Of a DNA stretch of 64,000 nucleotides, positions 60,189 to 64,000 are shown piece by piece. How positions within the stretch are numbered: position 1 is the first letter of the stretch; the number at the start of each line of letters is the position of its first letter. The DNA is taken from contig CALDGQ010000044.1 in assembly GCA_937941765.1 (NCBI GenBank), positions 1 through 64,000 on the forward strand. Reading direction: 5' to 3'. Source of the DNA: an uncultured Saprospiraceae bacterium. Its GTDB lineage: Bacteria > Bacteroidota > Bacteroidia > Chitinophagales > Saprospiraceae. The notes below the pieces were generated by a model. The model was not told where the DNA came from and did not search any database. It saw only the letters and a program-made list of their open reading frames with translations. The translations under genes and the position numbers were made by a program.

Positions 60189-60489
60189 AATATAAAGTAT
60201 TTTTTTGTGCCTAAATATAGGAATTTGAACTATTAATATGCGGATTTATATAAGTTAAGTTGAGAGATATCAGTTCGTGGTTGCTTATTTATTTTAAGGA
60301 TTTTGATGTACAATTTATGATATATGATATGAACGTTTTTGTGTGTGCAAACGTCACAATGATCCTATCGCAAATCATGCATCCTAAAATCATCCATCAT
60401 TTTATTAACAAATATTTCACAGTCTTTTGGTTTTTTCCACGTCTAAAAGATAAACGCACTACTTTTCTATTTATTAAAATTGTAGAATT
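60189..60489. other. Divergent intergenic region, 301 bp
   Basis: No gene is supported. The only structure that I see is ACGTTT...AAACGT at 60333-60354 (6-bp arms around TTGTGTGTGC), possibly an operator between the S46 peptidase and the L,D-transpeptidase genes. Confidence 0.35.
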
Positions 60490-61584
60490 ATGAACAGCTC
60501 AAAGAATTTATTAACGCTCTTTTTATCAGGAATGCTTTTGCTCAATGTAGCTAGTTGCACATTTGATAAAACCATTTCAACTATTGCAACTGATAAGAAT
60601 GAAATTGCTGACGATGTCAATGTAAAGAAAAATGGAGTGGTCAAACCATTGGTTCCGCCTCAAAAATTTTATCAAGTTGAGCGGACTGTAACTGCTGGAG
60701 GTTACTTTGATTTTATTGATAATTTGCTGGTTCATTTAGATACTACGAATGCGCATGAATTGGACGAATATGTGGTGATGCGTGCGAATCCGTGGTTGAT
60801 CGATCGGTTAGCGAATACAGATTATTATATTACTGCTGCTGAAGGGAAATATATTGAAGATCCTAAATCGATTGAAATTTTATCTCCCGGCGACAGTTTG
60901 TTAATCCCAAATATTGAACAGACCAACGCATTACTTGAACGAATGGCAAATACTGTTATCGATGTCAACATTCCAGAATTTAAATTGTGGATAAAAGAAG
61001 GAGATGCTATTTTACATGAAGCCAATGTTCGTGTTGGAAAAAATACACAACGGTTTTTAGCAATGGCTGGTAGAGATGTAGATTTGAGAACACATCCAGG
61101 TGTTGGTACCATAACAAGAATTGCCCGTGATCCTGCATACATCAATCCAAGAAATAACAAACGATATAAAGTGACGAAAAGAGATGATGGAAAAGTAACA
61201 CAAATGCCTAGAATTCCATGGTTGGAACCAACAATCGGAGGACGACGTTTAGGACAATTGATTCACCCGACAACCAATTTGGCAACCTTAGGAAAAGCAT
61301 ATTCGAATGGTTGTGTAGGTACTTCTGAGGCAACAGCTTGGTATATTTATTTTCATGCACCGATAGGTACCAAAGTACAATTTAGATATGATCTAGAAGT
61401 TATTGAAGAATCAGGGGACACTACAAAGTTGAAAGATATTTATCCAGGATTCAAAGCAACCAAGAAAGTATATCCTGTTTACGCAGATGTTAATTCCTCC
61501 TTTTTGAAAAAGTTGTTTTCCAAAAAGGAGGAAACTTTTGATGCGGGAGATGTTTGTTATTGTGATGTGGGTTCCATCCTCTAA
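60490..61584 (+). CDS. L,D-transpeptidase (YkuD family) lipoprotein
   Basis: 364 residues. A lipobox-like signal (LNVASCTFD, Cys ~23) is followed by a LysM-like or linker region (~60-145, including DSLLIPN). The YkuD domain (~155-300) has FKLWIKEGDAILHEANVRVGK and the catalytic segment HPTTNLATLGKAYSNGCVGT. The usual SxGC(V/I)R form is SNGCVG here, so the final Arg is replaced by Gly. It would form 3-3 crosslinks in peptidoglycan or anchor lipoproteins. The transcript probably ends in the inverted-repeat element that begins at its stop codon. Confidence 0.85.
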   Translation: MNSSKNLLTLFLSGMLLLNVASCTFDKTISTIATDKNEIADDVNVKKNGVVKPLVPPQKFYQVERTVTAGGYFDFIDNLLVHLDTTNAHELDEYVVMRANPWLIDRLANTDYYITAAEGKYIEDPKSIEILSPGDSLLIPNIEQTNALLERMANTVIDVNIPEFKLWIKEGDAILHEANVRVGKNTQRFLAMAGRDVDLRTHPGVGTITRIARDPAYINPRNNKRYKVTKRDDGKVTQMPRIPWLEPTIGGRRLGQLIHPTTNLATLGKAYSNGCVGTSEATAWYIYFHAPIGTKVQFRYDLEVIEESGDTTKLKDIYPGFKATKKVYPVYADVNSSFLKKLFSKKEETFDAGDVCYCDVGSIL

Positions 61585-61740
61585 TCCGCCAAAGGCGGAT
61601 AGGCCCTACCTTAAAAAGGAAGGGTGGCGCGTGAGCACGTGAAAACGTAATTATTCGCGAGCTCAAGTACTCACGTCGCATCTCTTCCTTTTTTTAAAAG
61701 GTAAGGGACGTCCAGCTCTGCTGGTACAGGGATGGATCCA
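61582..61740. repeat. Short inverted-repeat element overlapping a stop codon
   Basis: The left end starts at the stop codon of the L,D-transpeptidase gene: hairpin ATCCGCC-aaa-GGCGGAT (61584-61600), then CCCTACCTT...AAGGAAGGG. The right end (~61684-61740) is the inverted form: CTTCCTTT...AAGGTAAGGG, ACGT, hairpin CCAGC-tct-GCTGG (61712-61724), TACAGGGATGG. The ~60-bp interior has GTGAGCACGTG and TACTCACGT words. It belongs to the family of the elements at 24.3 and 31.2 kb and sits between convergent genes. Confidence 0.7.
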
Positions 61741-61746
61741 ACAAAC

Positions 61747-62445
61747 TCAAATATTATGATGAAAACTCAACTGCATTTGATTTTTACCCCAATTATCAGT
61801 GGTTTGCCTCATGATTCCCAATTGTATTTTCATATTACTTTTAAGCATGTAACCTAGTGCTGCATAAAAACGATTTCGGTCAAAAATCTCAACAGAAGCA
61901 TTGCTTCTAATTTTTCTTTGTCCATTAATAAATAATTCATTGTACAAAGACAAATAGATTGTGTTCTTTGTAAAGTCAGTGTTATTAATTGGGATAGTGA
62001 GGAATAAGTTGTATCGATATCGGGTTCTGAAATCTTGATTTTCAACAAACCGTTGTTCATATCGAAATCGGTGATTGGTGTAAATTCGCTTACCAAATTT
62101 TACTGGAAATAATGCTTCTTGATAGATTCTACTTTCACCGCTGGTTTCATCACTGTCACCAAAAGCGCCGGTTGTAATATTGCCATACCCGAGTGTTAAT
62201 TTGACATTTGCATCTTTTGGTCGATAAGTAATACCACTTCGGATCAATAACTGTTCAAGGTCACCACCAATATTCCAATTTCGAAATTGTAAATCCCCTT
62301 GTATTCCCCATGGACCTTCTTTAAATTTTGCATCATAAAAATACATGTACCAGGCGCCCATTTGGTCTTCAAATTGTGCGGATAAAATATTAGGAGTAAG
62401 AATTCCTATCAGTCCAATTATTAGATATTTATACAATCGTCTCAT
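61747..62445 (-). CDS. DUF2490 outer-membrane protein
   Basis: 232 residues with a signal peptide (YLIIGLIGILTPNILSAQ). The mature protein begins FEDQMGAWYMYFYDAKF and continues as a beta-barrel with LQFRNWNIGGDLEQLLIRSGITYR, YTNHRFRYEQRFV and IYLSLYNELFIN, typical of DUF2490. It ends in an amphipathic strand (QMQLSFHHNI). It is probably a small outer-membrane barrel of unknown function. Convergent with the L,D-transpeptidase gene. Confidence 0.82.
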   Translation of the reverse strand: MRRLYKYLIIGLIGILTPNILSAQFEDQMGAWYMYFYDAKFKEGPWGIQGDLQFRNWNIGGDLEQLLIRSGITYRPKDANVKLTLGYGNITTGAFGDSDETSGESRIYQEALFPVKFGKRIYTNHRFRYEQRFVENQDFRTRYRYNLFLTIPINNTDFTKNTIYLSLYNELFINGQRKIRSNASVEIFDRNRFYAALGYMLKSNMKIQLGIMRQTTDNWGKNQMQLSFHHNI

Positions 62446-62654
62446 TTCTCAATAAATTTTTTGATTAAAATTATTAACTGCATTAAAGTAAATGAATTTT
62501 TTCTTTAAAAGTTTATAATTAATCTTAGAAATGTCTTCGAAAGTTACCCACTCTAATCAACATAGTACCATAAAAAGTTTAAGAATCCTTAAAGGCTTCT
62601 CAAACTATTGATAGAATTTGATAAATTTGAACACATAAATCAAAACAACAACCA

Positions 62655-64000
62655 ATGAGACTTCTAATCATCTTCACTACCACTTTATTATTTACTATCA
62701 CCTCATTTGCACAAACAGAATTGACATTGGAAGATGCCATAATGGGACGTGCAAAAGGTTTGTATCCTGAACGTTTGAGTAACATGAACTGGAGTGGTGA
62801 TGGCACCTCCATTCAATTTGCTTCACCAGATGGAAAATATATGGAAGTTATTTCTTTAGATGGAAAAATTATCGATAAAGGTATGACGGCCGAATCTATC
62901 GGAATTGGTACCGGTATCAAATTGGATAGAATGCCTAGACTTAAGTTTTTGGATAAAGAAACATTTACTTTCAGCCAAAAAGGAAAACACTACAAATATA
63001 ACACTGCTTCTGCAACTGGAAAGTTAATCGCAACCACTCCTGAAGGGGCGGAAAATGTTGACTTTGATGCGGCTAGTGGCAAGATGGCATATACAATGGA
63101 AAATAATCTGTACGTCATGAATGGAACTGCTGATCCAATTCAAGTGACCAAATTTGAAAACAAAAATATCGTCAGTGGTCAAGCGATTGCTCGTTATGAA
63201 TTCGGAATTGGCAAAGGAACTTTTTGGTCACCTAATAATAACTTGTTAGCATTTTATCAAAAAGATGAAACTGAAGTAACGGACTATCCAATCCTTGATA
63301 TTTCAACAACACCAGGTACTTTGAAAAATGTCAAATATCCAATGGCAGGGCAGGGTAGTGAGTCCGCAAAAGTTGGGGTTTATAATACTAAAACGAAAAA
63401 GACTATTTATCTAGATGTGTCTGGACCAAAGGATCAGTATTTGACGAATGTTGGATGGGGACCAGAGGAAAAATATGTCTACGTTGCCGTATTGAATCGT
63501 GGACAGGATTTTATGCAACTAAACAAGTATGAAGCGGAATCTGGAAAATTTGTAAAAACATTGTTTGAAGAAAAGCATGAGAAGTGGGTAGAGCCAGAAA
63601 AACCGATTTACTTCATGGAAGGAAATAAAAAGGAATTTTTGTGGATGAGTGAAAGAGATGGATTTATGCATGTATATAAGTACACAACCAAAGGAAAATT
63701 GAAAGGCCAGATTACGAAAGGTCGTTGGGTAGTCACTCAAATTCTTGGAACCAGCAAGGATGGAAACACCTTGTTTGTAAAAGGAACAGATGAAAGTGGT
63801 CTGAATATGTATGCGTATGCAGTTGATATGAAAACAGGAAGGAAAACACAATTATCTAAAAAAGATGGACAACACAATTATATCTTATCACCTAATAAAG
63901 ATTACTTAATTGATGTTTATTCCAATTTGGAAACACCTTATGTGGCTGAAGTTGTGGATATGTCAGGAAAATTGATTCAAACGATTCGTACTTCAAAAAA
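62655..64000 (+). CDS. DPP4-like S9 peptidase, N-terminal part (runs off the window)
   Basis: ATG 62655 opens 448 codons to the window end without a stop. The signal peptide is MRLLIIFTTTLLFTITSFAQ. The mature start TELTLEDAIMG leads into propeller blades of the DPP4 N-terminal (PF00930) type, including ARYEFGIGKGTFWSPNNNLL, FYQKDETEVTDYPI and LWMSERDGFMHVYKY; the paired Glu residues of DPP4 that bind the substrate N-terminus are expected in an EFG-like segment such as RYEFG. The catalytic alpha/beta domain is beyond the window. It probably cleaves Xaa-Pro dipeptides. A TAAATTTG (62622-62629) matches the -7 promoter consensus 25 nt before the start. Confidence 0.88.
   Translation, partial: MRLLIIFTTTLLFTITSFAQTELTLEDAIMGRAKGLYPERLSNMNWSGDGTSIQFASPDGKYMEVISLDGKIIDKGMTAESIGIGTGIKLDRMPRLKFLDKETFTFSQKGKHYKYNTASATGKLIATTPEGAENVDFDAASGKMAYTMENNLYVMNGTADPIQVTKFENKNIVSGQAIARYEFGIGKGTFWSPNNNLLAFYQKDETEVTDYPILDISTTPGTLKNVKYPMAGQGSESAKVGVYNTKTKKTIYLDVSGPKDQYLTNVGWGPEEKYVYVAVLNRGQDFMQLNKYEAESGKFVKTLFEEKHEKWVEPEKPIYFMEGNKKEFLWMSERDGFMHVYKYTTKGKLKGQITKGRWVVTQILGTSKDGNTLFVKGTDESGLNMYAYAVDMKTGRKTQLSKKDGQHNYILSPNKDYLIDVYSNLETPYVAEVVDMSGKLIQTIRTSK

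Overview
The window is AT-rich DNA from a member of the Bacteroidota, most likely a gliding, surface-protein-rich marine or environmental lineage; Saprospiria would fit, but I cannot fix the family from sequence alone. Evidence for the phylum: four secreted proteins end in type IX secretion (T9SS) sorting domains, there are SprB-type repeats, many Sec or lipoprotein signals with SCG or ACK lipoboxes, a LytS/LytTR pair, an S46 dipeptidyl peptidase, and AT-rich leaders without strong Shine-Dalgarno sequences. I see no rRNA, tRNA, CRISPR array, prophage or classical transposase.

Positions 1-31 kb are dominated by surface and secreted proteins. A Cys-rich repeat adhesin (cut by the window edge) converges on a LytTR regulator/LytS-type kinase pair. 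Next come an ankyrin protein, a serine beta-lactamase-like lipoprotein, a beta-barrel candidate, a 1684-residue LRR/Ig/20-repeat adhesin, and a 2207-residue beta-helix/SprB/cohesin/dockerin protein. Further on are a GNAT acetyltransferase, two paralogous two-repeat proteins of unknown function, a Lys/Asp-rich secreted protein and another T9SS type B protein.

Interleaved with these, and filling 23-40 kb almost entirely on the minus strand, is a purine catabolism cluster. It encodes cytosine and guanine deaminases, XdhA/XdhB, XdhC, membrane urate oxidase PuuD with a cytochrome c tail, a fused OHCU decarboxylase/HIU hydrolase, allantoinase, allantoicase and a DUF6986 aldolase-like protein. Together they would take guanine or xanthine to ureidoglycolate plus urea. 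No ureidoglycolate lyase is recognisable.

At 40-46 kb are an ABC-2 exporter operon and a signalling operon (STAS-like protein, soluble histidine kinase, CheY-like receiver). A second STAS-like paralogue sits alone at 40.4 kb. A short ribbon-helix-helix gene at 45.4 kb lies downstream of a perfect 13-bp palindrome. From 47 to 53 kb are an S9 peptidase, an SRPBCC protein, an SGNH esterase, a GT-C-like membrane protein and endonuclease V. At 53.6-57.2 kb is an NAD salvage operon (nadV, HAD phosphatase-like, prs) preceded by the Nudix-type regulator nrtR. Three related palindromes in this locus look like NrtR operators. The end of the window holds an S46 peptidase with a DPP11-type specificity Arg, an L,D-transpeptidase, a DUF2490 protein and the start of a DPP4-like S9 peptidase.

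The most unusual structure is a family of inverted-repeat elements at 24.26-24.91, 31.15-31.33 and 61.58-61.74 kb. Their roughly 55-bp ends carry a hairpin whose stem sequence differs in every copy while remaining base-paired. The longest copy encloses a DUF559 nuclease gene and the two short ones look like internally deleted derivatives. At least two further interspersed repeat families are present in intergenic DNA.
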